From the NCBI RefSeq assembly GCF_000708885.1, contig NZ_JEOE01000005.1, forward strand, positions 1 to 64,000: a stretch of DNA of 64,000 bases. Direction: 5' to 3'. Positions 1 to 9,560 of this stretch are shown here, one piece after another. Under the pieces are notes generated by a model, which was not told where the DNA came from, did not search any database, and worked only from the letters and a program-made list of their open reading frames with translations. A program made the translations under genes and the position numbers. Numbering within the stretch: position 1 is the stretch's first letter; the number at the start of each line of letters is the position of its first letter. This DNA is from Cellulomonas sp. HZM (lineage in GTDB: Bacteria > Actinomycetota > Actinomycetes > Actinomycetales > Cellulomonadaceae).

Positions 1-82
1 GGCGGGGGTCGATCTGCAGACGATGGCCTCCGGGCGGCGCCGGGACACCCCGCGAAGACGGGGAGGACGCGGCGCCGGACAT
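1..82 (-). CDS. 5' end of a divergent gene, cut by the window edge
   Basis: An open frame starts with ATG at 82 on the minus strand and stays open to the edge (27 codons; Ser/Pro/Gly-rich N terminus). A TACAGT -10 box (90-95) lies 7 nt before the ATG, the spacing of a leaderless actinobacterial gene, which is the main reason to believe the start. In mycobacteria the CCA-adding enzyme gene is divergent from a NUDIX hydrolase gene (mutT4), so a NUDIX protein is a reasonable guess. Nothing in these few residues proves it. Confidence 0.45.
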   Translation of the reverse strand, partial: MSGAASSPSSRGVPAPPGGHRLQIDPR

Positions 83-89
83 GCACGCC

Positions 90-145
90 ACTGTAACGAC
101 TGCGCCCGTGCGGCCCGAACCCGCCGGGGCGCGTCCGCCTAGAAT
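90..145. promoter_or_regulatory. divergent leaderless promoters for cca and the left-edge gene
   Basis: Plus strand: TAGAAT at 140-145, with the GTG of cca at 152. Minus strand: TACAGT at 90-95, with ATG at 82. In both cases the expected transcription start falls on or next to the start codon and no Shine-Dalgarno sequence is present. Leaderless initiation is therefore inferred. Confidence 0.6.
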
Positions 146-151
146 CTGCGG

Positions 152-1642
152 GTGACCGACGCCCCCACCACGCTGCTCGCGCTGCAGAAGCGCGCGCTCG
201 GCGTGCTCGCCGGCCTCTCCTCCGACGCCGTCGAGCTCGGCGAGCTGTTCCGCGCCGCGGGCCACGAGCTCGCGCTCGTCGGCGGGCCTGTCCGTGACGC
301 GTTCCTCGGCCGGTCGTCGGCCGACCTGGACTTCGCGACGAGCGCGACACCCGACGAGACGCAGGCGATCCTCGCGCGCTGGGGCGACGCGCACTGGGAC
401 ATCGGGCGCGAGTTCGGCACGATCGGCGCGCGGCGGTTCGGGTCGCGGCGCTCGTCGGGCGAGGACGTCGTCGTCGAGGTCACCACCTACCGCACCGACG
501 AGTACGACCCGTCGTCGCGCAAGCCCGTCGTCGCGTTCGGCGACTCGCTCGAGGGCGACCTCTCGCGCCGCGACTTCACGGTCAACTCGATGGCCGTGCG
601 CGTGCCGGACCTGACGTTCGTCGACCCGTTCGACGGCCTCGCCGACCTCGCGCGCGGAGTGCTGCGCACGCCGGTGGACCCGCGGCAGTCGTTCGACGAC
701 GACCCGCTGCGGATGATGCGCGCGGCGCGGTTCGCCGCCCAGCTCGGCTTCACGGTCGAGGAGGGCACGCGCGCCGCGATCGTCGACATGGCGGACCGGA
801 TCACCATCGTGTCCGCCGAGCGGGTGCGCGACGAGCTGACGAAGCTGCTGCTCTCGGCGCAGCCGCGGCTCGGGCTGCAGGTGCTCGTCGAGACGGGCCT
901 CGCGCAGCACGTCCTGCCGGAGCTGCCCGCGCTGCGGCTCGAGATCGACGAGCACCACCGGCACAAGGACGTCTACGAGCACTCGCTGACCGTGCTCGAC
1001 AAGGCGATCGCCTCGGAGACCGGCCCCGACGGCCCGGTGCCCGGCCCCGACCTGGTGCTGCGGCTCGCGGCGCTGCTGCACGACATCGGCAAGCCCCGCA
1101 CGCGCCGCTTCGAGCCGGGCGGCGGCGTCAGCTTCCACCACCACGAGATGGTCGGCGCCAAGCTCACCGCCAGGCGGCTCAAGGAGCTGCGCTTCGACAA
1201 GGCGACCGTGCACGACGTCTCGCGCCTCACCGAGCTGCACCTGCGCTTCCACGGGTACGGCGAGGGCGAGTGGACCGACTCCGCGGTGCGCCGCTACGTC
1301 ACCGACGCCGGCCCGCTGCTGCAGCGTCTGCACCGCCTGACGCGCTCGGACTGCACGACGCGCAACCAGCGCAAGGCCGCGCGCCTGTCCGCCGCGTACG
1401 ACGACCTCGAGGCCCGCATCGAGCGGCTGCAGGAGCAGGAGGAGCTGGACGCGATCCGGCCCGACCTCGACGGCACGCAGATCATGGAGATCCTGGGCAT
1501 CGGGCCGTCGCGCGAGGTGGGCGCCGCGTACAAGCACCTGCTCGAGCTGCGCATGGAGCGGGGGCCGCTGGGGGCGGATGTCGCGCGCGAGGAGCTGCTC
1601 GCGTGGTGGGGTGCGCGTTCGGGCTCGTCGTCAGACGGCTGA
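152..1642 (+). CDS. cca: CCA tRNA nucleotidyltransferase (CCA-adding enzyme)
   Basis: Adds or repairs the 3' CCA tail of tRNAs from CTP and ATP in the cytosol. The 496-residue protein has the class II nucleotidyltransferase head: the G-G-x-V-R-D motif near residues 47-52 (GGPVRD) and the L-D-F-A-T metal-binding motif around 59-64. The DPLRMMRAARFAAQLGF brace motif follows near residue 180. A C-terminal HD domain is visible as ALLHDIGKPRT near residue 310. This head-plus-HD arrangement is usual for actinobacterial PcnA/Cca. The GTG start at 152 is supported by the leaderless -10 box. The 3' end overlaps the convergent MFS gene by 12 bp. Confidence 0.95.
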   Translation: MTDAPTTLLALQKRALGVLAGLSSDAVELGELFRAAGHELALVGGPVRDAFLGRSSADLDFATSATPDETQAILARWGDAHWDIGREFGTIGARRFGSRRSSGEDVVVEVTTYRTDEYDPSSRKPVVAFGDSLEGDLSRRDFTVNSMAVRVPDLTFVDPFDGLADLARGVLRTPVDPRQSFDDDPLRMMRAARFAAQLGFTVEEGTRAAIVDMADRITIVSAERVRDELTKLLLSAQPRLGLQVLVETGLAQHVLPELPALRLEIDEHHRHKDVYEHSLTVLDKAIASETGPDGPVPGPDLVLRLAALLHDIGKPRTRRFEPGGGVSFHHHEMVGAKLTARRLKELRFDKATVHDVSRLTELHLRFHGYGEGEWTDSAVRRYVTDAGPLLQRLHRLTRSDCTTRNQRKAARLSAAYDDLEARIERLQEQEELDAIRPDLDGTQIMEILGIGPSREVGAAYKHLLELRMERGPLGADVAREELLAWWGARSGSSSDG

Positions 1643-2932
1643 CGGCCGGGGGGCGCGTCGCGATGCCCAGCCGTACGCCGCGGCCGTCGCGACGTAGCCC
1701 GCGGTGAGCGCCGCGAACAGCCCGCGCGAGTAGCCGGTGTCCGGGAGCGTGAACGCGGCGAGGGCAGCGGCGCCGACGAACCCCGCGTTGTAGAGCACGT
1801 CGTACAGCGCGAACGCGCGCCCGCGGAACTCGTCGGCCGTGTCGCGCTGCACGATGGTGTCGACCGCGATCTTCGCGCCCTGCGCCGCCAGGCCCAGCGC
1901 AGCGGCCGCGGTGACCAGCGCCCACAGCGCGTAGGTCACGACGACGACCGCCTGGCTGACCGCCGCGATCCCCAGGCACACGACGATCCAGGCGTGCGGT
2001 CCGATGCGCGGCGTGATCGTCGGCGTGAGCACCACGGCGAGCGCGAACCCGACGACCGTCGCGCCGAGCACCGTGCCGAACGTGCGCAGCCCGGCGGCGG
2101 CGTCGTGCGGGTCGGAGAGCAGGTTGCGCGAGATCAGCAGGCTCGCGACGAACACCACCCCGTACAGGAACCGGTGCACGGTCATCACGGCGAGCGCCCG
2201 CGCCGGGGTCCCGCGCGCGACGAGGTACCGGGCCCCCTCGACGAGCCCGCGCGCGAGCGTCCCGAGCGCCGCCCGCAGCTGGGCGGCGTCGGACAGCTCG
2301 TCGGGACCGAGGCGCTCGCGGCCGAGCCTCCCTGCGAGCGCGCTCGCGGTGCCCATGAGCGCGGCGGCGACGACGAGCGACCCGACGTCGTGCGCGAGCC
2401 CCTTGCCGGTGAGGAGTCCGACGCCGATGCCGATGCCCGCGCCGACGCCTGCCGCGGCGGTGCCGAGCGTCGGGGTGACCGAGTTGGCGGTCAGCAGCAG
2501 CTCGCCGTCGACGACGCGCGGCAGCGACGCGGACAGCGCCGCGAGCAGGAACCGGTTCACGGACAGCGTGACGAGCGTGAGCACGTACACGGCGGGCCCG
2601 ACGCCGCTCGTCGCGAGGACCGCCGCGACGGCCAGCGTCAGGGCGACGCGCACGAGGTTGCCGACGAGCAGCACCTGGCGGCGACGCCACCGGTCGAGCA
2701 GCACACCGGCCCACGGACCGACGATCGTGAACGGCAGCAGCAGCACAGCGAACGACGTCGCGACACCCGTCGCGGTGCTCGCGTGCTCGGGCGAGAAGAA
2801 GAACAGCGTGGCGAGGCCGGCCTGGAAGACGCCGTCGGCCGTCTGGCTGGTCAGGCGCACGGCGAGCAGCTTGCGGAAGTCCTGCAGGGGCGCGAGCTGC
2901 CGAAGGTCCGTGATCACCTGCACACGCGCCAT
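1631..2932 (-). CDS. MFS transporter
   Basis: A 433-residue integral membrane protein with about 12 hydrophobic segments. A short cytosolic N terminus is followed by the first membrane pair and the loop-2/3 signature region G-V-L-L-D-R-W-R-R-R, typical of the major facilitator superfamily. Members of this type are mostly drug or metabolite exporters, but no substrate can be read from the sequence. It converges on and overlaps the end of cca. A clear terminator of ino1 lies between it and the next minus-strand gene upstream, so it is probably transcribed on its own. The start is the first ATG; no strong ribosome-binding site is seen. Confidence 0.8.
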   Translation of the reverse strand: MARVQVITDLRQLAPLQDFRKLLAVRLTSQTADGVFQAGLATLFFFSPEHASTATGVATSFAVLLLPFTIVGPWAGVLLDRWRRRQVLLVGNLVRVALTLAVAAVLATSGVGPAVYVLTLVTLSVNRFLLAALSASLPRVVDGELLLTANSVTPTLGTAAAGVGAGIGIGVGLLTGKGLAHDVGSLVVAAALMGTASALAGRLGRERLGPDELSDAAQLRAALGTLARGLVEGARYLVARGTPARALAVMTVHRFLYGVVFVASLLISRNLLSDPHDAAAGLRTFGTVLGATVVGFALAVVLTPTITPRIGPHAWIVVCLGIAAVSQAVVVVTYALWALVTAAAALGLAAQGAKIAVDTIVQRDTADEFRGRAFALYDVLYNAGFVGAAALAAFTLPDTGYSRGLFAALTAGYVATAAAYGWASRRAPRPSAV

Positions 2933-3040
2933 CCTCGCACCGCACCCCCTGCCGCCACGCGACCAAGCGGTTCGTCACGTGATCGGCGCCCACCACGCGA
3001 CGAAGTGCTTGCTCGGCGGGTGCGTGCTCGGCACGACGAA

Positions 3041-3072
3041 GGGGCCCCGGGTGCCGAAGCACCCGGAGCCCC
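3041..3072 (-). terminator. intrinsic-type hairpin downstream of ino1
   Basis: Arms GGGGCCCCGGGTGC (3041-3054) and GCACCCGGAGCCCC (3059-3072) pair with one mismatch around a CGAA loop, 30 bp after the ino1 stop. No U-tract follows, as is common in high-GC actinobacteria. Confidence 0.7.
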
Positions 3073-3102
3073 TCCGGTGATGCTGATCAGATCAGCGGGA
3101 GA

Positions 3103-4197
3103 TCAGCGCTCGACCTCGCCGGCGATGAACGCCTCGAGCTGGGCGCGGCCCTTGCCGTCCTCCATCTGGACCGGCGGCGACTTCATGAAGTACGTCGACG
3201 CGGACAGGATGGGGCCACCGATGCCGCGGTCCTTGGCGATCTTCGCCGCGCGCAGCGCGTCGATGATGATGCCGGCCGAGTTCGGGGAGTCCCACACCTC
3301 GAGCTTGTACTCGAGGTTCAGGGGCACCTCGCCGAACGCGCGACCCTCGAGGCGCACGTACGCCCACTTGCGGTCGTCGAGCCAGGCGACGTAGTCCGAC
3401 GGGCCGATGTGGACGTTGCGGTCGTCCTTCTTGCCGGCCAGCGGGCCGTCCTCGAGGTTCGAGGTGACGGCCTGCGTCTTCGAGATCTTCTTCGACTCCA
3501 GGCGCTCGCGCTCGAGCATGTTCTTGAAGTCCATGTTGCCGCCGACGTTCAGCTGGTACGTGCGGTCCAGGATGACGCCGCGGTCCTCGAACAGGCGGGC
3601 GAGCACGCGGTGCGTGATGGTCGCGCCGACCTGCGACTTGATGTCGTCGCCGACGATCGGGACACCGGCGGCCTCGAACTTCGCGGCCCACTCCGGGTCG
3701 GACGCGATGAAGACGGGGAGCGCGTTGACGAACGCGACGTTCGCGTCGATCGCGGCCTGCGCGTAGAACTTCGCGGCGGCCTCGGACCCGACGGGCAGGT
3801 AGCAGATGAGGACGTCGACCTGGGCCTCGCGCAGCGCGGCGACGACGTCGACCGGCTCGGCGTCCGACTCCTCGATGGTCTGCGAGTAGTACTTGCCGAT
3901 GCCGTCGAGCGTGTGGCCACGCTGGACGGTCACGCCGAGCGGCGGGACGTCGGTGATCTTGATCGTGTTGTTCTCGGACGCGAGGATCGCCTCCGAGAGG
4001 TCGAAGCCGACCTTCTTCGCGTCGACGTCGAACGCGGCCACGAACTCGATGTCCTTGACGTGGTAGTCGCCGAACTGGACGTGCATCAGGCCGGGGACCT
4101 TGCTGTCCGCAGCTGCGTCGGCGTAGTAGTGGACGCCCTGGACGAGCGACGCGGCGCAGTTGCCGACGCCGACGATGGCGACGCGGATGGAGGTCAT
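3103..4197 (-). CDS. ino1: inositol-3-phosphate synthase
   Basis: Converts glucose-6-phosphate to myo-inositol-1-phosphate with catalytic NAD+. This is the entry step to mycothiol, phosphatidylinositol and, in some actinobacteria, mannosides. The 364-residue protein begins [20 protein letters not shown], an NAD-binding Rossmann start. It carries [11 protein letters not shown] near residue 230 and S-K-K-I-S-K-T-Q further on, both characteristic of the actinobacterial enzyme. The ATG at 4197 has GAAGGAG upstream and overlaps the PadR stop by 4 bp (ATGA), so the two genes are translationally coupled. The same padR-ino1 pair occurs in mycobacteria. A hairpin terminator follows. Confidence 0.95.
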   Translation of the reverse strand: MTSIRVAIVGVGNCAASLVQGVHYYADAAADSKVPGLMHVQFGDYHVKDIEFVAAFDVDAKKVGFDLSEAILASENNTIKITDVPPLGVTVQRGHTLDGIGKYYSQTIEESDAEPVDVVAALREAQVDVLICYLPVGSEAAAKFYAQAAIDANVAFVNALPVFIASDPEWAAKFEAAGVPIVGDDIKSQVGATITHRVLARLFEDRGVILDRTYQLNVGGNMDFKNMLERERLESKKISKTQAVTSNLEDGPLAGKKDDRNVHIGPSDYVAWLDDRKWAYVRLEGRAFGEVPLNLEYKLEVWDSPNSAGIIIDALRAAKIAKDRGIGGPILSASTYFMKSPPVQMEDGKGRAQLEAFIAGEVER

Positions 4198-4841
4198 CCT
4201 CGCTCCTTCTCGGTGGTTCGCGCCGGAGAGCTCGACGAGCCCGCGGCGGTGGAAGCAGCATCGGCCGGACGACCGGTGCCAGTGGGACGCACGCGGCGGC
4301 GGCCGCGCTCGTTGTCGATGAGCCCGTCGAGCCAACGCACCTCGCGCTCGACCTGTTCGAGGCCGTGGCGCTGCAGCTCGAGCGTGTACTCGTCCATGCG
4401 CTCGCGGGTGCGGGCGAAGGACTGCCGGACGGTCTCGAGTCGCTCGGTCAGGCGCGTGCGCCTGCCTTCGAGGATCCGCAGGCGGGTCTCGGCGTCGGTC
4501 TGCGCGAAGAACGCGAACCGCACGTCGAAGTTCTCGTCCTCCCAGGCCGACGGGCCCGCGGAGGAGAGCACCTGCTGGAGGTGCTCCTTGCCGTCGGCCG
4601 TCAGCTGGTACACGATCCGGGCGCGCTTGCTCACGCCGTGCCCGTCCGTGGCCGACTCCGTGCCGACGATCCAGCCACGCTCCACGAGGGACTTGAGGCA
4701 GGGGTACAGCGAGCCGTAGGACAGGGCGCGGAACGATCCGAGCACCAGGTTGAGGCGCTTGCGCAGCTCGTAGCCGTGCATGGGCGACTCGTGCAGCAGG
4801 CCGAGGATGGCCGGCTCGAGCACGTCGGAACGACCGCGCAC
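4194..4841 (-). CDS. PadR family transcriptional regulator upstream of ino1
   Basis: A 215-residue protein. The N-terminal winged helix reads [24 protein letters not shown] and continues through a [15 protein letters not shown] recognition helix and wing (residues 6-85). A helical C-terminal dimerisation domain (about 100-190) and a Ser/Thr/Ala-rich tail follow. The GTG start at 4841 is chosen because AGGAGG lies 7 nt upstream. A perfect 8-bp inverted repeat at 4892-4912 lies about 50 bp before the start and is a good candidate for its own operator. Stop and ino1 start overlap (ATGA), so it probably controls ino1 along with itself. The effector is unknown. Confidence 0.88.
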   Translation of the reverse strand: MRGRSDVLEPAILGLLHESPMHGYELRKRLNLVLGSFRALSYGSLYPCLKSLVERGWIVGTESATDGHGVSKRARIVYQLTADGKEHLQQVLSSAGPSAWEDENFDVRFAFFAQTDAETRLRILEGRRTRLTERLETVRQSFARTRERMDEYTLELQRHGLEQVEREVRWLDGLIDNERGRRRVRPTGTGRPADAASTAAGSSSSPARTTEKERG

Positions 4842-5193
4842 GTGGGCACCTCCTCGGGTGAGCGCTAGAGTCTGGGACGGGCCAGACGGACGATGTATCA
4901 ACTCGATACATCCGCAGAGTATGTCGATGCGATGCGTCGAAGCAAGCCGCGTGAGGCACGCCACGCTGCGCGCGCCAGGATCGCGGCCCGATCGTGGCCG
5001 GATCGCACCCGATGCGACCACGCCACGACCGCCAGGTGCCGATCGTGTGAAGGGTCCCGGCGACGGACGTCGGTCCGGCCCCGACGACAGGTCGCTCCTC
5101 CATACTGGGCAGTCGGCCGACCCCTGCCCCCGTGCGCCCCCGAGCACGCACGGCGCGGGTCGGCACCCCCGTCGTCGTCAGGAAGGCAGCACG
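4842..5193. other. divergent intergenic region between padR-ino1 and the PBP gene
   Basis: This 352-bp region holds the padR promoter side, including the inverted repeat at 4892-4912, and the leader of the PBP gene. A CATACT hexamer at 5101-5106 could be the -10 of the PBP gene, with AGGAAGG at 5180-5186 as its ribosome-binding site. I see no gene in it. Confidence 0.5.
4892..4912. promoter_or_regulatory. probable PadR operator (perfect inverted repeat)
   Basis: GATGTATC (4892-4899), five bases, then GATACATC (4905-4912): an exact 8-bp inverted repeat upstream of the padR-ino1 operon. A TTGATA hexamer on the minus strand lies inside the repeat. PadR proteins typically bind ATGTAT/ATACAT-type dyads; binding here is inferred. 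Confidence 0.65.
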
Positions 5194-7701
5194 TTGGCAG
5201 GCTCGTCGAACGGACGGTCCGCTCCCTCGCGGTCCCGTCGCAGCTCGTCGCGCGGCACCCGCGTCGCGACCCCGCCCAAGCCCACCGGCCGCAAGCGGTT
5301 CTTCGACTACCCCCGCACCGGGTACAGCGGCCTGCACCGCTGGATCCCGTCGTGGCGCGTGGTCGTCGGCACGATCCTGGGCATGGGCTTCCTGCTCGTC
5401 GGCGGCCTCGTCGGCGCGTACGCGAGCGTCAAGGTCCCCGCCAAGGGTGCCGAGGACACGCAGGCGCAGACCTCGACCGTGTACTACGCGAACAAGGCCG
5501 ACGGCAGCCAGGGCGACGTCATGGGCACCTACGCTGTGCAGAAGCGCGAGATCGTCGAGTACGACACGCTGCCCGACTACGTCGGCAAGGCCGTCGTCGC
5601 GGGCGAGGACCGTTCCTTCTTCACCAGCAGCGCGGGCATCTCGCTCACCGGCATGGCGCGCGCCTTCCTGCACAACGCGACGACGAGCGACGGCACCGTC
5701 CAGGGCGGCTCGACCCTCACGCAGCAGTACGTCGAGCGGTACTACGTGGACAAGACGACGAGGGACTACGTCGGCAAGTTCCGCGAGGCGCTGCTCGCCA
5801 TCAAGATCGCGCGTACCGAGTCGAAGGAGGAGATCCTCGGCCGGTACCTCAACACCATCTACTTCGGCCGCGACTCCTACGGCGTGCAGGCGGCCTCGCA
5901 GGCGTACTTCGGCATCGACGCCAAGGACATGGACGTCTCGCAGGCGGCGCTGCTCGCGGCCGTCATCCCGTCGCCCAACAACTGGGACCCCGCCGTCAAC
6001 CAGGCGAAGTCCGAGGCGCGCTGGAACATCATCCTCGACGGCATGCAGCAGGAGGGCTGGGTCTCCGCGACCGAGCGCGCCAAGCTGACGTTCCCCGACA
6101 CCATCGAGTACAAGCGCACCGAGCGCTACCGCGGGTCGCAGGGCTACCTGCTGCAGATGGTCGAGGACGAGCTGGCCTCGGGCCCGACGCACATCACCAA
6201 GAGCGACCTCGAGCGTGGCGGCTACAAGGTCGTCACGACGATCCAGAAGCCGGTCCAGAAGGACATGAACGCCACCGCCAGCGACTTCCTCAAGGGGAAG
6301 CTGGTGGACGACCAGAAGCCGAACAAGCGCACCAAGCTGGCGATGGCGTCGGTGGACCCGAGCTCGGGCGCCATCGTCGCGCTCTACGGCGGCCCCGACT
6401 TCATCACCGACCAGATCAACCGTGCGTCGGTGGACACCGTCCAGGCGGGGTCGACGTTCAAGCCGTTCACGCTGCTCGCGGCGCTCGAGGACGGCAAGAC
6501 GCTCACCACCCGCTACGCGGGCTACTCGCCGCAGAAGCCCAAGGGCTGGGGCCAGGCCGGCGACCCGGCGGTGCAGAACTTCGGCAACGAGCAGTTCGGC
6601 TACATCGACCTGGTGACGGCCACCGCGCAGTCGGTCAACACCGTGTACGCGCAGCTGAACCTCGACATCGGCCCGGAGAAGACGGTCGCTGCAGCGGCGG
6701 CCGCGGGCATCACCACGCCGATCACCGACCAGCCGTCGAACGTGCTCGGGACGGCGGACGTGCACCCGCTCGAGATGGCGAACGCGTACGCGACGCTCGC
6801 CGCGCAGGGCGTGCGGCACCAGACGTACATCGTCCAGCAGGTCGACAACTCCGACGGGTCGGTGGCGTACGCGAACGACAAGCCCAAGAGCAAGCGCGCG
6901 TTCCCTGCCGACGTGGTCGCGGACGCGACCTACGCGATGCAGCAGGTGGTGCAGTCCGGGTCCGGCAAGAACTACGTCAAGCCGCTCGGCCGTCCGATCG
7001 CGGGCAAGACCGGCACGTCGCAGGACAACCGGTCCGCGTGGTTCGTGGGCTTCACGCCGCAGATCTCGACCGCGGTCGCGCTCAGCCAGGTGGGTGAGGA
7101 CGGCAAGTCGCGGGACACCATCACGCCGATCGGCTACAAGTTCGGCAGCCACATCGCGCTCGACGCCGTGACCGGCGGCTCGATCCCCGCGCGCATCTGG
7201 GCGAGCTACATGGGCGGCGTGTTCGAGCAGCCGCAGTACGAGGACGTCGTCGACTTCCCGCCGCGCGCGAACGTCGGCCCGACCGCGACCTCGCGCCCGA
7301 CGCAGTCCGCGACGCCGTCGTCGACCCCGACGCCGACCGAGACCGAGACGGCGCCGACCGTCGACCGCGTCCCGACCGGCCTCGTCGGCAAGCTGCAGGC
7401 GGACGCCACCTCGGTGCTCTACCAGGCGGGCCTCTCGGCGACGATCACCTCGGAGTACTCGGACGACGTCATCGTCGGCCGCGTCATCCGCGTGGATCCG
7501 GGCGAGGGCAAGAAGATCGAACCGGGTGGCTCGGTCACGCTCGTCATCTCGCTGGGCCCCAAGCCCGGGCCGACGAGCAAGCCGACGCAGATCCCGACGA
7601 TCGCGCCGACCAACGAGCCGACGACGAAGCCGACCAAGGATCCGGACCCGAACCCGACGCAGACGGGCGGCTCCGGTGACGGCCAGGGCGAGGACGGCTG
7701 A
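5194..7701 (+). CDS. ponA: class A penicillin-binding protein (PBP1/PonA type) with PASTA domain
   Basis: A bifunctional cell-wall synthase of 835 residues. A basic, Ser-rich cytosolic N terminus (1-54) precedes one membrane anchor (about 55-78). The glycosyltransferase-51 domain includes AGEDRSFF near 136 and GGSTLTQQ near 170. The transpeptidase domain has the active-site motif S420-T-F-K423, then S480-V-N482 and K605-T-G607. A Pro/Thr linker (about 690-725) leads to a single PASTA domain (about 727-791) and a Pro/Thr/Gly tail. The TTG start at 5194 is chosen for the AGGAAGG site 7 nt upstream; the frame is open much further upstream but without a ribosome-binding site. Position between ino1 and rpsF matches mycobacterial ponA1. 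Confidence 0.95.
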   Translation: MAGSSNGRSAPSRSRRSSSRGTRVATPPKPTGRKRFFDYPRTGYSGLHRWIPSWRVVVGTILGMGFLLVGGLVGAYASVKVPAKGAEDTQAQTSTVYYANKADGSQGDVMGTYAVQKREIVEYDTLPDYVGKAVVAGEDRSFFTSSAGISLTGMARAFLHNATTSDGTVQGGSTLTQQYVERYYVDKTTRDYVGKFREALLAIKIARTESKEEILGRYLNTIYFGRDSYGVQAASQAYFGIDAKDMDVSQAALLAAVIPSPNNWDPAVNQAKSEARWNIILDGMQQEGWVSATERAKLTFPDTIEYKRTERYRGSQGYLLQMVEDELASGPTHITKSDLERGGYKVVTTIQKPVQKDMNATASDFLKGKLVDDQKPNKRTKLAMASVDPSSGAIVALYGGPDFITDQINRASVDTVQAGSTFKPFTLLAALEDGKTLTTRYAGYSPQKPKGWGQAGDPAVQNFGNEQFGYIDLVTATAQSVNTVYAQLNLDIGPEKTVAAAAAAGITTPITDQPSNVLGTADVHPLEMANAYATLAAQGVRHQTYIVQQVDNSDGSVAYANDKPKSKRAFPADVVADATYAMQQVVQSGSGKNYVKPLGRPIAGKTGTSQDNRSAWFVGFTPQISTAVALSQVGEDGKSRDTITPIGYKFGSHIALDAVTGGSIPARIWASYMGGVFEQPQYEDVVDFPPRANVGPTATSRPTQSATPSSTPTPTETETAPTVDRVPTGLVGKLQADATSVLYQAGLSATITSEYSDDVIVGRVIRVDPGEGKKIEPGGSVTLVISLGPKPGPTSKPTQIPTIAPTNEPTTKPTKDPDPNPTQTGGSGDGQGEDG

Positions 7702-7710
7702 CCTGTGGAT

Positions 7711-7740
7711 TTCTGGCTCGCCGGGACCGCCCGGTAGGCT
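7711..7740 (+). promoter_or_regulatory. promoter of the rpsF-ssb-rpsR-rplI operon
   Basis: TAGGCT at 7735-7740 is a good -10 box. TTCTGG at 7711-7716 is a weak -35 at 18-bp spacing. The leader to rpsF would be about 130 nt. Confidence 0.5.
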
Positions 7741-7837
7741 AGAACACTGCTGTGCCCGCGTCCCCCGCCGCCATCGGCGAGGGAGCGGGAGCACGACGAG
7801 GACTCCTCGCCGCACAGCGACGCACGAGAACCCTCCT

Positions 7838-7856
7838 GTCACGGAACGACCGTGAC
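7838..7856 (+). promoter_or_regulatory. stem-loop in the rpsF leader
   Basis: GTCACGG (7838-7844), loop AACGA, CCGTGAC (7850-7856): a perfect 7-bp stem just upstream of the rpsF ribosome-binding site. Leaders of rpsF operons in several phyla carry an S6:S18-binding structure for autoregulation. Whether this stem is that element is not settled by sequence alone. Confidence 0.4.
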
Positions 7857-7879
7857 CGCGAAGACCAGAGGAGGTGGGT

Positions 7880-8173
7880 ATGAGCCTGCGTCAGTACGAG
7901 ATCATGATCATCCTCGACCCCGAGATCGAGGAGCGCACCGTCGCCCCGTCGCTCGACAAGTACCTGTCCGTCGTGAAGAACGACGGCGGTTCGGTCGACA
8001 AGGTGGACATCTGGGGCCGCCGTCGTCTCGCCTACGACATCAAGAAGAAGTCCGAGGGCATCTACGCCGTCGTGGACTTCCAGGCGACGCCGGCGACCGC
8101 CAAGGAGCTCGACCGCCAGCTCGGCCTCAACGAGGTCGTCCTGCGGACCAAGGTGCTCCGCGCCGACGCCTGA
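7880..8173 (+). CDS. rpsF: 30S ribosomal protein S6 (bS6)
   Basis: A 97-residue ribosomal protein that pairs with S18 on the platform of the small subunit. It begins [20 protein letters not shown] and contains the [10 protein letters not shown] core motif of S6. The ATG at 7880 is preferred over the in-frame GTG at 7874 because the GTG is part of the ribosome-binding site AGGAGGTG. First gene of the S6-SSB-S18-L9 operon. Confidence 0.97.
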   Translation: MSLRQYEIMIILDPEIEERTVAPSLDKYLSVVKNDGGSVDKVDIWGRRRLAYDIKKKSEGIYAVVDFQATPATAKELDRQLGLNEVVLRTKVLRADA

Positions 8174-8245
8174 GCGCATGTCGGTGGCCGCCGCTAGCGT
8201 CCACCCGACGAACACACGACTGATTCGAACGAGCGAGGAGATGGC

Positions 8246-8770
8246 ATGGCCGGCGAGACCGTCATCACGGTGATCGGGAACCTCACGGGGGACCCGGAGC
8301 TGCGCTTCACCCCGTCGGGTGCAGCGGTGGCCAACTTCACCGTGGCTTCCACCCCCCGCACGTTCGACCGCCAGAGCAACGAGTGGAAGGACGGCGACAC
8401 GCTGTTCATGCGCTGCTCGATCTGGCGGGAGGCGGCCGAGTCGGTCGCCGAGTCGCTCACGAAGGGCACCCGCGTCATCGTGACCGGCCGCCTCGTCCAG
8501 CGCAGCTACGAGACCCGTGAGGGCGAGAAGCGCACGGTGGTCGAGCTGCAGGTCGACGAGGTCGGCCCGTCGCTGCGCTACGCCACGGCCAAGGTCACCC
8601 GGACCCAGCGTTCGGGTGGCGGCGGCTTCGGTGGTGGCGGCGGTGGCGGGAGCTACGGCGGTGGCCAGGGCGGCGGCAGCTTCGGCGGCGGTGGCCAGCA
8701 GCAGGAGGACCCGTGGGCGACGCCCGCAGGTGGCTCCGGCGGCGGCTACTCCGACGAGCCCCCGTTCTGA
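8246..8770 (+). CDS. ssb: single-stranded DNA-binding protein
   Basis: Coats ssDNA in replication and repair. In the 174 residues, an N-terminal OB fold (about 1-110) starts [20 protein letters not shown] Gly-rich, Gln-containing flexible linker (about 118-160) and the acidic tip S-D-E-P-P-F at the C terminus follow; the tip recruits partner proteins. Length and layout match the primary SSB. It lies between rpsF and rpsR, the usual actinobacterial position for the essential copy. The Gly-rich linker creates a simple-sequence stretch (8610-8700) that is not a functional DNA repeat. Confidence 0.96.
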   Translation: MAGETVITVIGNLTGDPELRFTPSGAAVANFTVASTPRTFDRQSNEWKDGDTLFMRCSIWREAAESVAESLTKGTRVIVTGRLVQRSYETREGEKRTVVELQVDEVGPSLRYATAKVTRTQRSGGGGFGGGGGGGSYGGGQGGGSFGGGGQQQEDPWATPAGGSGGGYSDEPPF

Positions 8771-8847
8771 CAGGCCCTTCACCCCAGACAACATCCCATC
8801 CCCGGGCACGGCAACGCCCGGGGCTCCATCCGAGGAGGAGCACCACG

Positions 8848-9084
8848 ATGGCCAAGGCCGTGGTCCGCAAGCCCAAGAAGAAGCAGAACCCGCTCAAGGC
8901 GGCGAAGATCGACGTCGTCGACTACAAGGACACCGCGCTGCTGCGCAAGTTCATCTCCGACCGCGGGAAGATCCGCGCGCGTCGGGTGACCGGTGTGTCC
9001 GTCCAGGAGCAGCGCGCGATCGCGCGTGCCGTCAAGAACGCCCGCGAGATGGCCCTGCTGCCGTACTCGTCGTCGGCTCGCTGA
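8848..9084 (+). CDS. rpsR: 30S ribosomal protein S18 (bS18), cysteine-free form
   Basis: A 78-residue S18 protein with the conserved [18 protein letters not shown] core and RARRVTG motif. GAGGAGGA lies before the ATG at 8848. The N-terminal C-x-x-C pair and the later Cys that bind zinc in the primary mycobacterial S18 are absent: the corresponding stretches read [16 protein letters not shown] and RRVTGVSVQ. It is therefore a zinc-independent (C-minus) form sitting in the main operon rather than in a zinc-starvation locus. Identity as S18 is certain; the lack of Cys is directly visible. Confidence 0.97.
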   Translation: MAKAVVRKPKKKQNPLKAAKIDVVDYKDTALLRKFISDRGKIRARRVTGVSVQEQRAIARAVKNAREMALLPYSSSAR

Positions 9085-9098
9085 GAAGGAGGCCGAAC

Positions 9099-9548
9099 AT
9101 GGCGAAGATCATCCTGACCCACGAGGTCACCGGTCTCGGTGCCCCGGGTGACGTCGTCGAGGTGAAGGACGGGTACGCCCGCAACTACCTCATCCCGCGC
9201 AGCCTGGCCACGCCGTGGACCAAGGGTGCCGAGAAGGACATCACCGCGATCCGCAAGGCCCGCAAGGCCCGCGAGATCGCCACGCTGGACGACGCGAAGG
9301 CCGTCCGTGACTCGCTGCAGTCGAAGCCGGTCGTCGTGACCGCGAAGGCCGGCGAGTCGGGCCGTCTGTTCGGTGCCGTCACGACCGCCGAGATCGCTGA
9401 CGCGGTCAAGGCGTCGGGCGCCCCGTCGATCGACAAGCGCAAGGTCGAGATCGGCCAGCCGATCAAGGCCCTCGGCGAGTACAAGGTGTCCGTCCGCCTG
9501 CACGCGGACGTCGCCGCCACGGTGACCGTCAAGGTCGTCGCCGGCTGA
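9099..9548 (+). CDS. rplI: 50S ribosomal protein L9 (bL9)
   Basis: A 149-residue L9 protein with the N-terminal domain signature [20 protein letters not shown], a long connecting helix and a C-terminal rRNA-binding domain ending in VTVKVVAG. An AGGAGG site precedes the ATG at 9099. Last gene of the operon, followed at once by a strong bidirectional terminator. Confidence 0.97.
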   Translation: MAKIILTHEVTGLGAPGDVVEVKDGYARNYLIPRSLATPWTKGAEKDITAIRKARKAREIATLDDAKAVRDSLQSKPVVVTAKAGESGRLFGAVTTAEIADAVKASGAPSIDKRKVEIGQPIKALGEYKVSVRLHADVAATVTVKVVAG

Positions 9549-9560
9549 CGCCAGCCTGAC

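Noticed and set aside
3103-7842. A minus-strand open frame of more than 1500 codons running across the PBP gene
   Set aside because: Only its last part is ino1. The rest is antisense to the PBP gene, Arg/Val/His-rich and free of stops because of high GC content; the plus-strand PBP has complete motifs.
8610-8700. GGTGGC-rich simple repeat
   Set aside because: It encodes the Gly-rich linker of SSB; no sign of a functional DNA repeat.
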